Made by a program: the position numbers and the translations under genes. A DNA stretch of 64,000 nucleotides from positions 558,001 through 622,000 of the forward strand of contig JAWKNO010000001.1 of assembly GCA_041391665.1 (NCBI GenBank). The letters run 5' to 3'. This DNA is from Bacteroidia bacterium. GTDB lineage: Bacteria > Bacteroidota > Bacteroidia > J057. How positions within the stretch are numbered: the first letter of the stretch is position 1; every line of letters begins with the position of its first letter. Below, piece after piece: positions 24,047 to 32,788 of the stretch. The notes under the pieces were generated by a model. It searched no databases. It saw only the letters and a program-made list of their open reading frames with translations, and had not been told where the DNA came from.

Positions 24047-24631
24047 ATGAAAAAAATCATCTTTACATTTCTCATTTATTCAGTAATGAATGGGCTTTAT
24101 GCTCAAAACGAAGAAAACGCAACCTATTGGCAAGCAAAAATAGATTTCCTTGAACCGCTTGTAAATCAAGGCTTTGTTGCCCGATTAGACTATGGTTTTG
24201 ACAGGCATCTAGTAGGTGTGGTAGGAGGTTTTGGAGGCCGAGTTAGCGAATTTGACAATGAACAATACGATACTTATGAAGACAAAACCAACTACCGCAT
24301 TGGACTTGAATATCAATACTTTTTAAGCAAGAGTAAACAAAACCGAGGATTTTACTTGGGTGGCGATATAGATTTTGCAAGTAGGACGGTTGAGTCTAAA
24401 ATTACAAATGAATCTGTAGAAAATATAGCCGTATTCACGCCTGGAGTTTGGTTTGGATGGGTTTGGAAACCCTTCAAAAAAGCCAATTTGATACTGGATT
24501 TGACCATTCTTCATCCACGCTATAATTTGGGGAGTATCGATAAGGTTACTTTTCAAACTGTGGCCGATCCTTACGAACCGCAAAATCTTTTCAATTTCTT
24601 AGGTCCTTGGAGCATTGGTTGGCGATTTTAA
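24047..24631 (+). CDS. Exported beta-barrel-like protein of unknown function
   Basis: A 194-aa protein with a signal peptide (MKKIIFTFLIYSVM...LYAQ). The rest alternates short strands with aromatic girdles (LVGVVGGFGGRVSEF, YRIGLEYQYFL, GFYLGGDIDF, GVWFGWVWKPF) and ends in WRF, the C-terminal Phe typical of outer-membrane barrels. It is likely a small outer-membrane protein. It starts 4 bp after the SnoaL-like gene. Family not recognised. Confidence 0.7.
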   Translation: MKKIIFTFLIYSVMNGLYAQNEENATYWQAKIDFLEPLVNQGFVARLDYGFDRHLVGVVGGFGGRVSEFDNEQYDTYEDKTNYRIGLEYQYFLSKSKQNRGFYLGGDIDFASRTVESKITNESVENIAVFTPGVWFGWVWKPFKKANLILDLTILHPRYNLGSIDKVTFQTVADPYEPQNLFNFLGPWSIGWRF

Positions 24632-24652
24632 ATCACGGAATTTCAAAAAATC

Positions 24653-25294
24653 ATGAAAAAAGAAATTATCGAATTAGCCATCCGTTCGCCCAAGAATGGG
24701 GTTAAGCAAAGCGACTTTGAAACTGCCAAAAATGCAGCAGTTAAAAAGTTAGTCAGTTTGAATGGAATAGGTCCTGAACGTGATTTTGAACCGTTTAGCA
24801 CCGTTCCAAAAAAAGACGGAAAAGTCTATGTTGGCATGACCAAATATGCTTCACAAGGCAAAATATATCGCGCTATGATAAGCTTCGGGTTCATTGTAAA
24901 ACTGATGAAATTCATGAAAATGATGGATCCTTTGGCAGGTGTATTTATTCAACCAATTGATGACAGCTTTGATTACGAGAAGTTTGCCAACAAAAAAAAT
25001 GTGACTGAAATAGCGCTGCTCAAGCCCAAAGCTGGAATCAGTAAAGAAGCATTTTTAAAAGAAAGAGCGCGCTATCTAAAAGCACTCGATGCTGAACCCG
25101 AAGTAGTTAGGTCGTATACTTTCAATGTAACGGGTGGTTTTAAGGGGAAAGACACCTTTCCGCACTTTACCGTTTATAAGGATAGAGCAGCTTTTGAGTC
25201 GGTAACAAAAAGAGTGGGAAATCAAGCGTTTGTGCAAGATTTCTTTAAAGTATTCGATGCGGAGATCATTACGTTCAACACAACTTTAAAGTAA
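24653..25294 (+). CDS. Cytosolic duplicated ABM-like protein, paralogue of the 22033 lipoprotein
   Basis: A 213-aa protein without signal peptide. Like the 22033 product it has two barrel-like halves (~4-105 and ~115-213). It shares the order ELAIR..K.G, DFE, ERDFEPFSTVP, VYVGMTKYAS, MKFMKMMDPLAGVFIQPI with its paralogue, showing gene duplication inside one operon with loss or gain of the lipoprotein signal. The pair may act on the same compound on the two sides of the inner membrane (inference). Spacing is 21-22 bp on both sides. Confidence 0.75.
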   Translation: MKKEIIELAIRSPKNGVKQSDFETAKNAAVKKLVSLNGIGPERDFEPFSTVPKKDGKVYVGMTKYASQGKIYRAMISFGFIVKLMKFMKMMDPLAGVFIQPIDDSFDYEKFANKKNVTEIALLKPKAGISKEAFLKERARYLKALDAEPEVVRSYTFNVTGGFKGKDTFPHFTVYKDRAAFESVTKRVGNQAFVQDFFKVFDAEIITFNTTLK

Positions 25295-25316
25295 CCCTAA
25301 AATTAACCCTTTCGGC

Positions 25317-25952
25317 ATGCAAGAAGCAATTCCTACATCAACACAAGTCATTTTAAATGACATGTATAATTTGGCAAAATACGACGGCGTAAAAGTGGCC
25401 AAGGCTTTGGCAAAAAGTATCATAACCAAAGTAACGCCTGCGGATGTAGGAACTGCTTACTTGTCCATTTCGCAAGAGCAAGGCGAATACCTATACCATT
25501 TGATTTGCGAAAGGAACTTCAAAAATATAGTGGAGTTTGGGACTTCTTTTGGAATTTCAACCCTGTACTTGGCGGAAGGCGTGCAACAGACGGGGGGGAG
25601 TGTTACCACCACAGAGATAATCCCTGAAAAATGCAGGCAAGCCAGGAACACCTTCAAAAAAGCTGGTTTGGAGAACTACATTTCGCTTTGGGAAGGCGAT
25701 GCTTTAGAAACCCTAAAGCAGGTCAATCAACCCATTGATTTGCTCCTGTTAGACGGCTGGAAGAATTTGTATTTGCCCGTTTTTCGATTGCTACAACCAT
25801 TATTTCATAAAAACACCATGATTTTTGTAGACAACACCAACATGAAAGGAGTAAAGACATTCCTGAAAGAAGTAGAGAAAGAAACGGAAAAGTACAAGTT
25901 TGAAAAGCTGGATTTCGACAAAGGAAATACGGTTTTGATTACAGTAAAATGA
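25317..25952 (+). CDS. Class I SAM-dependent O-methyltransferase-like protein
   Basis: A 211-aa Rossmann methyltransferase. NIVEFGTSFGISTLYLAEG is motif I for S-adenosylmethionine, TTTEIIPEK the acidic post-I ribose contact, and LLLLDGWKNLYLPV the catechol-OMT-like motif with the Asp and Lys/Asn of the O-methyltransferase_3 / YrrM group. The substrate is unknown. It ends the AraC-led cluster; a 163-bp spacer containing a repeat copy follows. Confidence 0.8.
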   Translation: MQEAIPTSTQVILNDMYNLAKYDGVKVAKALAKSIITKVTPADVGTAYLSISQEQGEYLYHLICERNFKNIVEFGTSFGISTLYLAEGVQQTGGSVTTTEIIPEKCRQARNTFKKAGLENYISLWEGDALETLKQVNQPIDLLLLDGWKNLYLPVFRLLQPLFHKNTMIFVDNTNMKGVKTFLKEVEKETEKYKFEKLDFDKGNTVLITVK

Positions 25953-26037
25953 GTAACAACGACTTTTTATCTGCTACTCATACACTAACCACTGAAGTCC
26001 TGATAAACCAACTGAAAACCGCAATTTTCTTCATCAG

Positions 26038-26072
26038 GTTGCAAGACTGGTGATTTTTGGGGAGATTGGGTT
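26038..26072 (+). repeat. Dispersed repeat copy A
   Basis: This 35-bp stretch (TTGCAAGACTGG...GGAGATTGGG) aligns with copies at 37384-37418 and 39664-39700. It lies downstream of the methyltransferase stop and 44 bp before the next gene. The rest of the 25953-26115 spacer shows nothing recognisable. Confidence 0.45.
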
Positions 26073-26115
26073 TACACATTAATCAGGCCTGGTTTAGCAA
26101 CATAGAAAAGTAAAA

Positions 26116-27036
26116 ATGAGAGCACTCACCACGATTTTGATTTCGCTGATTTCAATTTCCATTCAGGCGCAGACATTTGATGAATGGATCAGCCTTGGTG
26201 AAAAACGCTACGATGAAAAGGCGTATGCCGAATCAGCAAAAGAATATACGAAGGCGTTTGAGGCTGGAGATGGGAATGCAATGCAATATTATAATGCTGC
26301 CTGTTCCTGGGCTTTAGCGGGCGATACTGTTCAATCGCTTAATTATCTCAACCTGTCGGCAGATAAAGGCTGGAACAACCTGGACCATATAAAAAAAGAT
26401 AAAGATCTCGCAAGTCTGCATACCATTCAGGGTTGGGATAAGGTTTTGGAAAAAGTTCAGGCCAACCTGGATGCGTACGAAAAAGACTTTGACAAACCCT
26501 TAAAACTGCAACTGGAAAAAATTTATGTCCGGGATCAAACCTTGCGACAACTTTATCAGGATGCTGAGGAAAAATTCGGTAGAGAATCCGATCAAATGAA
26601 ATACTTCTGGAAACTCGTTTCCGAACAAGACAGCCTGAACGAAATCGAAGTAATACAAATCATCGAAGAAAGAGGCTGGGTAGGCAAAAGTCTGGTGGGC
26701 GGGCAGGCAAATATGACACTTTGGTTAGTGATTCAGCACGCCCCGTTAGAAACACAGGAAAAATATTTGCCATTGCTCAAAGAATCCGTGCTGAAGGGAG
26801 AGTCGCAGGGCAGCCATTTAGCGTTGCTGGAGGATAGAATTTTGATGCGCAACGGAAAACCGCAAACCTACGGTTCACAGATAATTACCGATACAAAGAC
26901 CGGTAAACAAATCGTCTATGAAATAAGGGAACCAGAGTATGTCAATCAAAGAAGAAAGGCAGTAGGGCTGGGGCCAATCGAAGATTATGTAAAACGCTGG
27001 GGAATCGAATGGACGATCGGGCAAAAATTTGATTGA
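26116..27036 (+). CDS. Exported TPR protein with DUF6624 domain
   Basis: A 306-aa protein with a signal peptide (...SISIQAQ). Residues ~22-120 contain TPR-like helices (AYAESAKEYTKAFEAGDGNAMQYYNAAC). Residues ~130-306 match DUF6624 in pattern: a helix LRQLYQDAE, IIEERGWVGKSLVGGQANMTLWLVIQHA, LLEDRILMRNGKPQTYGSQI and a closing VGLGPIEDYVKRWG. The family is common in Bacteroidota and without known function. It is a single gene. Confidence 0.8.
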   Translation: MRALTTILISLISISIQAQTFDEWISLGEKRYDEKAYAESAKEYTKAFEAGDGNAMQYYNAACSWALAGDTVQSLNYLNLSADKGWNNLDHIKKDKDLASLHTIQGWDKVLEKVQANLDAYEKDFDKPLKLQLEKIYVRDQTLRQLYQDAEEKFGRESDQMKYFWKLVSEQDSLNEIEVIQIIEERGWVGKSLVGGQANMTLWLVIQHAPLETQEKYLPLLKESVLKGESQGSHLALLEDRILMRNGKPQTYGSQIITDTKTGKQIVYEIREPEYVNQRRKAVGLGPIEDYVKRWGIEWTIGQKFD

Positions 27037-27201
27037 GGAGAAAAGTAAAAGATGATTTTTTCATGAAAATCTTATAAAAAATCATGATCACCCACAGTAC
27101 AGTTTGTCCCGTTGTAGAATAGATAAATGGGTGAAGAGGTTGGATGAGTCTGGATTTTTGTGCTTTTTGGAGCATAAGAAACGCATTATCAACTCTCACG
27201 T

Positions 27202-29247
27202 ATGAAAAATTTATTTACGTTTTTATTTACCATACTTATTGTCGTTCCGGCTTTCGCCCAAACGACGGGTGGTCCTGATGCCTATGGCTATCAGTGGTAC
27301 AACAGCAATGATCCCAATGGCCCTACGTATCAGTGGGTCGATATTACGGCAGTCGGCACACAGGTGACCGGCCTGGGTGATGACAATGCCGTAGGACCAA
27401 TTAATATGGGAATGAATTTTCATTACTACTGGTCAGACTACAACCAGGTGAAGATCGGGTCAAATGGCTGGATTAGTTTTAATAATCCGGGTAATGTTGC
27501 GCATTGTTTTCCGACTATTCCCACGCAGGGAGGCGTAGCTGATAACCTGCTAGCCCCGATGATGTGCGACCTTAATCTGGCGGGCAGCACAAACCCGGGG
27601 GAAGTCTGGTACTACAACGATGTGGCCAACAACAGATTTATTGTCAGCTATATCAATGTACCGTACTGGAAGAATGCAAACCCTGACTATGCCGGATCCA
27701 ATACTTTTCAGGTTGTGCTTTCGGCGGCTGACAGCAGTATTACTTACAATTACCAGACCGCAGATTTTGCCAACTTCAGCAATACGGCAAATTGTGCAAG
27801 TGACCTTGTTGTCGGAATGGAAAATATTACGGGAAACATCGGCCTTATGGTTTACCAGGATGTGGTTCCTTCGTCCAATTTTTCGATTAAGTTTGAATAT
27901 CCCCACCCCGTAACTTTCCAGGTTCAGGATGCCTCACCTGCATGGTCTCTGAATGCAGAGAGTAAAGGCACATTTTTTTCCATGGCCGGAACCATTGATT
28001 TTTCTACCGGTATATCCAACAAAGGAAACACACCACTATCCGCGGCAACAACTGTAAACGTAGAAATCCGCAGTTTAAATAACAGCCTGGTTTACGCAAA
28101 CAACCAGACAGTAGCTGCCGGTCTGGCAAGCGGAGTAACGGATACCATATCCTTTAGTATTCCGCCTCTTCCTCCCGATCAGTATACTGTCCGAACAATC
28201 ACTTACAACTCTGGAGATATCAACCCGTCCAATAATACACTCACCGCGGAAATAAACGTGGTGGACCTGTTTTCGGGGCCGGCTACGCTGACCTATGCTA
28301 CCCAAAGCCCTCCGGATGGGGTTATCAGCTGGCAAGGCGGTGGGGGAGGCGCAATCCATATAGAGCCTCCGCTTTATCCGTTAACCCTTGACTCTGTCAG
28401 CTTATTTTTGGCACAGGGCACATTTAACCCCAGTAATCATGGTTCAGTGGTGCTGAATATATATGCCGATGATGGAACCAACGGCCTTCCCGGCACTTTG
28501 TTGTCCTCCTGGTTTGACTCATATGCCGGAGATCCGCTCAATAATTGGAAGACGATTGTGTTACCCAGCCCGGTGACTATCAGCGCAGGAGGGGTTTATA
28601 TTGGCTGGGAGGTAGCTCCCAGTGATTCGATCGTAGTGGGGACCGAGACTGCAGGGCCAATTTCCCGGAGAACCTATGAGTTTGTAGGCGGTGGCTGGGC
28701 TCCCTTTCGCAATGGTGAAGCTACTGATTTTCTTATCAACGGGCACTTCACCAATACATGTATTACCTTCAATGCTACAGCTACATCAGAAGATGAACTT
28801 GTCGGAAACGATGGCTCTATTGACCTGACAGTTAGTGGTGGTATTCCACCTTATACTTTCGTTTGGAACAATGGTGCCGGAACCAATGAAGATCCAACCG
28901 GCCTCACAGCGGGAGAATACACCGTGTTTATTGCCGACTCTGTCGGATGTACAGATACGCTGAGTGTGGTTGTCGGAAGCCGGGTAGGCATTGCAGATGA
29001 TATCCTCCGTGCGCAGATTCTGATTTACCCCAATCCCAACAATGGTACATTCTCCGTAGATGCGATGAATTTCAAAGAAGGATTCCGCCTGGAGCTGTAT
29101 AATACCGTGGGGCAGTTAATGGCCGGTCAGCAGATATCAGGGGGTGTGGTTACCACCCTTCACATGGCCGGTTTGAGTGAGGGAATCTATATCGTCAAAC
29201 TAATTGCAGGTTCGTCGCAGTCAACCCGGAAGTTGATCATAAGGTAG
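27202..29247 (+). CDS. T9SS-secreted surface protein with SprB-type repeat
   Basis: A 681-aa protein: signal peptide (1-19), a beta-rich N-terminal region (~20-240) of the kind found in secreted adhesins, a CARDB-like Ig domain (~245-350), a jelly-roll-like region (~360-515), one SprB-type repeat (~520-592: GSIDLTVSGGIPPYTFVWNNG, TGLTAGEYTVFIADSVGCTDT), and a type A T9SS sorting domain (~605-681: ILIYPNPNNGTFSV, LYNTVGQL, GIYIVKL). It would be exported by the Por system and anchored on the surface. The substrate, if any, is unknown. It ends at a strong shared terminator. Confidence 0.87.
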   Translation: MKNLFTFLFTILIVVPAFAQTTGGPDAYGYQWYNSNDPNGPTYQWVDITAVGTQVTGLGDDNAVGPINMGMNFHYYWSDYNQVKIGSNGWISFNNPGNVAHCFPTIPTQGGVADNLLAPMMCDLNLAGSTNPGEVWYYNDVANNRFIVSYINVPYWKNANPDYAGSNTFQVVLSAADSSITYNYQTADFANFSNTANCASDLVVGMENITGNIGLMVYQDVVPSSNFSIKFEYPHPVTFQVQDASPAWSLNAESKGTFFSMAGTIDFSTGISNKGNTPLSAATTVNVEIRSLNNSLVYANNQTVAAGLASGVTDTISFSIPPLPPDQYTVRTITYNSGDINPSNNTLTAEINVVDLFSGPATLTYATQSPPDGVISWQGGGGGAIHIEPPLYPLTLDSVSLFLAQGTFNPSNHGSVVLNIYADDGTNGLPGTLLSSWFDSYAGDPLNNWKTIVLPSPVTISAGGVYIGWEVAPSDSIVVGTETAGPISRRTYEFVGGGWAPFRNGEATDFLINGHFTNTCITFNATATSEDELVGNDGSIDLTVSGGIPPYTFVWNNGAGTNEDPTGLTAGEYTVFIADSVGCTDTLSVVVGSRVGIADDILRAQILIYPNPNNGTFSVDAMNFKEGFRLELYNTVGQLMAGQQISGGVVTTLHMAGLSEGIYIVKLIAGSSQSTRKLIIR

Positions 29248-29275
29248 GAGCGCGATTGTGTAAAACCTAAAAACA

Positions 29276-29307
29276 AAAGAGGTGGCCTGTTACCAGACCA
29301 CCTCTTT
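29276..29307. terminator. Bidirectional terminator between the T9SS protein gene and katG
   Basis: Arms AAAGAGGTGG (29276-29285) and CCACCTCTTT (29298-29307) are perfect complements around a 12-nt loop that has its own CTG/CAG pairing. A T-rich tail follows on the plus strand and an A-rich stretch precedes it, so it works in both directions. Confidence 0.85.
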
Positions 29308-29339
29308 CCTTTTAACCATTATTTTAAGACAGAACAAGA

Positions 29340-31568
29340 TCAAGCCAGATCAAAGCGATCCAGATTCATTACTTTGTTCCATGCAGCGACAAAATCCTTC
29401 ACAAACTTTGCCTGAGAGTCTGCGCTTCCATAGACTTCTGCGATAGCTCTCAGCTCAGAGTTAGAGCCAAAGATAAGGTCAACCCGTGATCCTGTCCATT
29501 TTACTTCGCCTGTAGCGCGATCGCGACCTTCAAATACATCCTGTGAATCTGAAGTCGCTTTCCAGGTTGTACCCAGATCGAGCAGATTGACAAAGAAGTC
29601 GTTGGTCAGCACTTCGGGACGTTTGGTAAATACCCCATGGCGGGAATGGCCAAAATTGGTGTTCAGGACACGCATACCGCCTACGAGCACGGTCATTTCG
29701 GGCGCTGTCAGCGTCAGTAGTTGCGCTTTGTCCACCAGCATTTCTTCAGCAGGAGCGCGGTGTTTGGACTTCAGATAATTGCGGAAACCATCTGCTGCCG
29801 GTTCGAGCACGGCAAATGATTCCACGTCGGTTTGCGCCTGCGTAGCGTCTGTACGTCCGGGGGTAAAAGGTACTGTAACCTCATGCCCCGCTTTTTTTGC
29901 CGCCAGCTCAATACCTGCACATCCGCCCAGCACGATCAGATCGGCGAGAGAAACCTGCTTACCGCCGGACTGCGCGCTGTTAAATTCTTTTTGAATGTCA
30001 CCAAGTTTTTCCAATACAGTTGCCAGCAGGCCCGGGTGGTTGACTTCCCAATCCTTTTGCGGAGCAAGCGCAATACGTGCGCCGTTGGCGCCACCGCGTT
30101 TGTCAGAACCGCGGAAAGTGGATGCAGATGCCCATGCGGTAGATACCAGCTGAGACACAGACAGGCCTGAGGCAAGAATTTTGCCTTTCAGAGAGGCAAT
30201 ATCTTGATCGTCGATCAGTTTATGATTAACTGCCGGTACGGGGTCCTGCCAGATCAGTACTTCCGCAGGAACTTCCTTGCCGAGGTAGCGGGCAATGGGC
30301 CCCATATCGCGGTGCGTCAGTTTGTACCAAGCACGTGCGAATGCATCTGCAAATTCATCAGGATTTTCGTAAAAACGTCTGGAGATTTTCTCATAGACAG
30401 GATCCATCCTAAGCGCGAGGTCAGTCGTGAGCATAAATGGCGCGTGGCTTTTTGACGAATCGTGTGCATCAGGTACTGTACCAGCACCGGCACCGCCTTT
30501 GGGTGTCCACTGTTGTGCACCGGCAGGGCTTTTTGTCAGTTCCCATTCGAAGCCAAACAGATTTTCAAAAAAGTTGTTGCTCCATTTTGTCGGCGTGGTA
30601 GTCCATGCACCTTCCAGTCCGCTGGTAATTGTATAGGCGCCATTACCGCTGCCAAAGGAATTTCTCCAACCAAGGCTTTGCTCTTCGATAGTCGCGCCTG
30701 CGGGTTCGCGTCCCACGTATTGGTTGGGATCGGCCGCGCCATGGGTTTTGCCAAAAGTATGACCGCCTGCAATCAGGGCTACGGTTTCTTCGTCATTCAT
30801 TGCCATGCGGCCAAAAGTCTCGCGAATGTCGCGGGCGGCTGCAAGCGGATCAGGGTTTCCGTTAGGGCCTTCAGGATTTACATAAATCAGACCCATCTGA
30901 ACGGCGCCCAGCGGGTTTTCGAGTTCCCGGTCGCCGGTGTAACGTTTGTCTCCGAGCCATTCGCTTTCAGCACCCCAGTAGATGTCTTCCTCGGGTTCCC
31001 ATACATCCTCACGACCACCTGCAAAACCGAAGGTCTCAAAGCCCATTGATTCTAGCGCACAGTTACCTGCGAGGATCATCAGGTCGGCCCACGATATTTT
31101 ATTGCCGTATTTTTGTTTGACCGGCCAGAGCAGCAAACGCGCTTTGTCGAGGTTGGCATTGTCAGGCCAACTGTTGAGTGGCGCGAAGCGCTGGGTACCA
31201 GAGCCTGCTCCTCCGCGGCCATCGGCGATACGGTAAGTACCTGCACTATGCCATGCCATACGAATAAAAAATGGCCCATAATGACCGTAGTCGGCAGGCC
31301 ACCAGCTTTGGGAGGTGGTCATCAGATCGAAGAGATCCTGCTTCACAGCATCGAGATCCAGGCTCTTAAACGCTTCAGCGTAGTTAAACCCTTCGTCCAT
31401 CGGATTGGACAGGGAAGAGTTTTGACGCAGGATGTTCAGTTTCAACTGATTGGGCCACCAGTCGCGGTTTGATGTGCCTGAGCCGGCGGTGTACCTGAGT
31501 GCTCCACCAGAAAACGGGCACTTGCTTTCTCCGTTGGTTGAGGTTGTCTTATGTGGGTTATTTTCCAT
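29340..31568 (-). CDS. katG: Catalase-peroxidase KatG
   Basis: A 742-aa haem enzyme that breaks down hydrogen peroxide. The distal site RMAWH holds Arg103, Trp106 and His107. Trp106, Tyr229 (GLIYVNPEG) and Met255 are placed to form the Met-Tyr-Trp crosslink required for catalase activity. Proximal His270 is in AGGHTFGKTHG. Length and two-domain layout (N-terminal active half, C-terminal inactive half from ~430) are normal. No signal peptide, so cytosolic. Two OxyR-type boxes lie 51-95 bp upstream of the ATG, suggesting peroxide induction. Confidence 0.98.
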   Translation of the reverse strand: MENNPHKTTSTNGESKCPFSGGALRYTAGSGTSNRDWWPNQLKLNILRQNSSLSNPMDEGFNYAEAFKSLDLDAVKQDLFDLMTTSQSWWPADYGHYGPFFIRMAWHSAGTYRIADGRGGAGSGTQRFAPLNSWPDNANLDKARLLLWPVKQKYGNKISWADLMILAGNCALESMGFETFGFAGGREDVWEPEEDIYWGAESEWLGDKRYTGDRELENPLGAVQMGLIYVNPEGPNGNPDPLAAARDIRETFGRMAMNDEETVALIAGGHTFGKTHGAADPNQYVGREPAGATIEEQSLGWRNSFGSGNGAYTITSGLEGAWTTTPTKWSNNFFENLFGFEWELTKSPAGAQQWTPKGGAGAGTVPDAHDSSKSHAPFMLTTDLALRMDPVYEKISRRFYENPDEFADAFARAWYKLTHRDMGPIARYLGKEVPAEVLIWQDPVPAVNHKLIDDQDIASLKGKILASGLSVSQLVSTAWASASTFRGSDKRGGANGARIALAPQKDWEVNHPGLLATVLEKLGDIQKEFNSAQSGGKQVSLADLIVLGGCAGIELAAKKAGHEVTVPFTPGRTDATQAQTDVESFAVLEPAADGFRNYLKSKHRAPAEEMLVDKAQLLTLTAPEMTVLVGGMRVLNTNFGHSRHGVFTKRPEVLTNDFFVNLLDLGTTWKATSDSQDVFEGRDRATGEVKWTGSRVDLIFGSNSELRAIAEVYGSADSQAKFVKDFVAAWNKVMNLDRFDLA

Positions 31569-31618
31569 TGTGGGTATTGTTATATTATTCAGGAAAGCAA
31601 TTTACAACAATCCTATCA

Positions 31619-31663
31619 ATAGTTTTTATCTATAAATCTTATGAACTCATAGATATAAACTAT
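31619..31663. promoter_or_regulatory. Two OxyR-type boxes upstream of katG
   Basis: ATAGTTTTTATCTAT (31619-31633) and ATAGATATAAACTAT (31649-31663) each match the OxyR half-site pair ATAGnTnnnAnCTAT at every defined position. Their centres are 30 bp apart rather than the 22 bp of the oxidised-OxyR consensus. They precede katG on the minus strand and lie in the 223-bp space shared with the divergent gene at 31792. Confidence 0.65.
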
Positions 31664-31791
31664 AATATTTAACATAGGAACCCTTCCCATTTTTATATAT
31701 AAAACCTACCTTGTACATAAAGACGATAAATGCCTGTGTGATTTTTTGCTGAAAGGTGTAATAATTATGATACACTAATTTATTAATAGTT

Positions 31792-32751
31792 ATGAAAAAG
31801 ATATACTTTAAAGTTGGACTGGTATGTTTATTCAGTGGACATATTCTGGCACAAGACTGTATAATAGCCGATTACCAGTTTAATGCAAATGCCCAGGATA
31901 CAAGCGGAAATAATTATCATGGGATTGTTAACGGCGCTACTTTGACTAATGACAGAAATGGAAATGCTAATGGTGCTTACTTTTTTGATGGTACCGGCTC
32001 TTATATTGAGTTGAACAGCAATAATCCTATCATCTTAACCACCACCTTTACGATTGCTGCATGGGGCAGGATAGATGGACAAGGCGGGGGAACATTTAAT
32101 GAAAGTCATATCTTTATTCAAAGAAAAAATACAACTGGCAGCACTTCAGCTATAGGATTTAAGGCAAAAAACAGCTCAGGAAATATTGAATTGGCAGTGA
32201 GAACCACAGGGAATAGTGTCGAAAATATTGAATATGCAGCACCTTCATCGGGTAATTGGAACCATTTTGTTGCGGTATGTACTGGCGATTCCCTGAAGCT
32301 CTACTTAAATGGTTTGTTTGTTGCCGGCAAACTGTTTTCTCAGGGAGGAGGTGATGTTACTGATATTGATTATGTGGATATTGGGCGAGCTTACTACTCG
32401 GGGTCTCTGTATGGCGCATTTTATGGCGCAATGGATGATGTTAAAATTTACGATTGTGCTTTGACTAATAGAGAAGTACTTAATCTTTATTCAACTGGAG
32501 AACATATTGATGGAATAGAAAAATTATTTTCAGTATTCCCCAATCCCACTACAGATAAAATAAAAATCACAAGCTATTATCCATCCCAGAAGATTAAAAT
32601 GGCTTTATACAATTCATTAGGACAGGAATTGCAAATCAATGTGGAAAATAATACGATTGATTTATCTGCCTTTGATAAAGGGATATATTATCTACTAATC
32701 ACTGATAAGAAGGGGGATATTCAGGTAACTAAAAAAGTAATGAAAATTTAA
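31792..32751 (+). CDS. T9SS-secreted LamG/concanavalin-like protein
   Basis: A 319-aa protein with a signal peptide (1-20, ending LAQ). Residues ~25-225 form a LamG/laminin-G-like jelly roll (DYQFNANAQDTSGNNYHG, AYFFDGTGSYIEL, FTIAAWGRIDG, NWNHFVAVCTGDSLKLYLNG, MDDVKIYDCALTNREV). Residues ~240-319 are a type A T9SS sorting domain (FSVFPNPTTDKI, LYNSLGQEL, GIYYLLITDKKG). Such proteins bind glycans or proteins at the surface. It is clearly more A/T-rich than katG. Confidence 0.85.
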   Translation: MKKIYFKVGLVCLFSGHILAQDCIIADYQFNANAQDTSGNNYHGIVNGATLTNDRNGNANGAYFFDGTGSYIELNSNNPIILTTTFTIAAWGRIDGQGGGTFNESHIFIQRKNTTGSTSAIGFKAKNSSGNIELAVRTTGNSVENIEYAAPSSGNWNHFVAVCTGDSLKLYLNGLFVAGKLFSQGGGDVTDIDYVDIGRAYYSGSLYGAFYGAMDDVKIYDCALTNREVLNLYSTGEHIDGIEKLFSVFPNPTTDKIKITSYYPSQKIKMALYNSLGQELQINVENNTIDLSAFDKGIYYLLITDKKGDIQVTKKVMKI

Positions 32752-32776
32752 CACAACTTAAATTTCTTAAAACATA

Positions 32777-32784
32777 TACATTTG
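32777..32784 (+). promoter_or_regulatory. -7 box abutting the DUF1697 start codon
   Basis: TACATTTG is an exact TAnnTTTG match ending 4 bp before ATG 32789. Because the protein start is fixed by the family N-terminus, use of this box would give a leaderless mRNA. No matching -33 element is seen. Confidence 0.4.
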
Positions 32785-32788
32785 CCTC

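Noticed and set aside
30462..31049. 195-residue plus-strand frame inside katG
   Set aside because: Shadow of katG; no start signal and no recognised domain.
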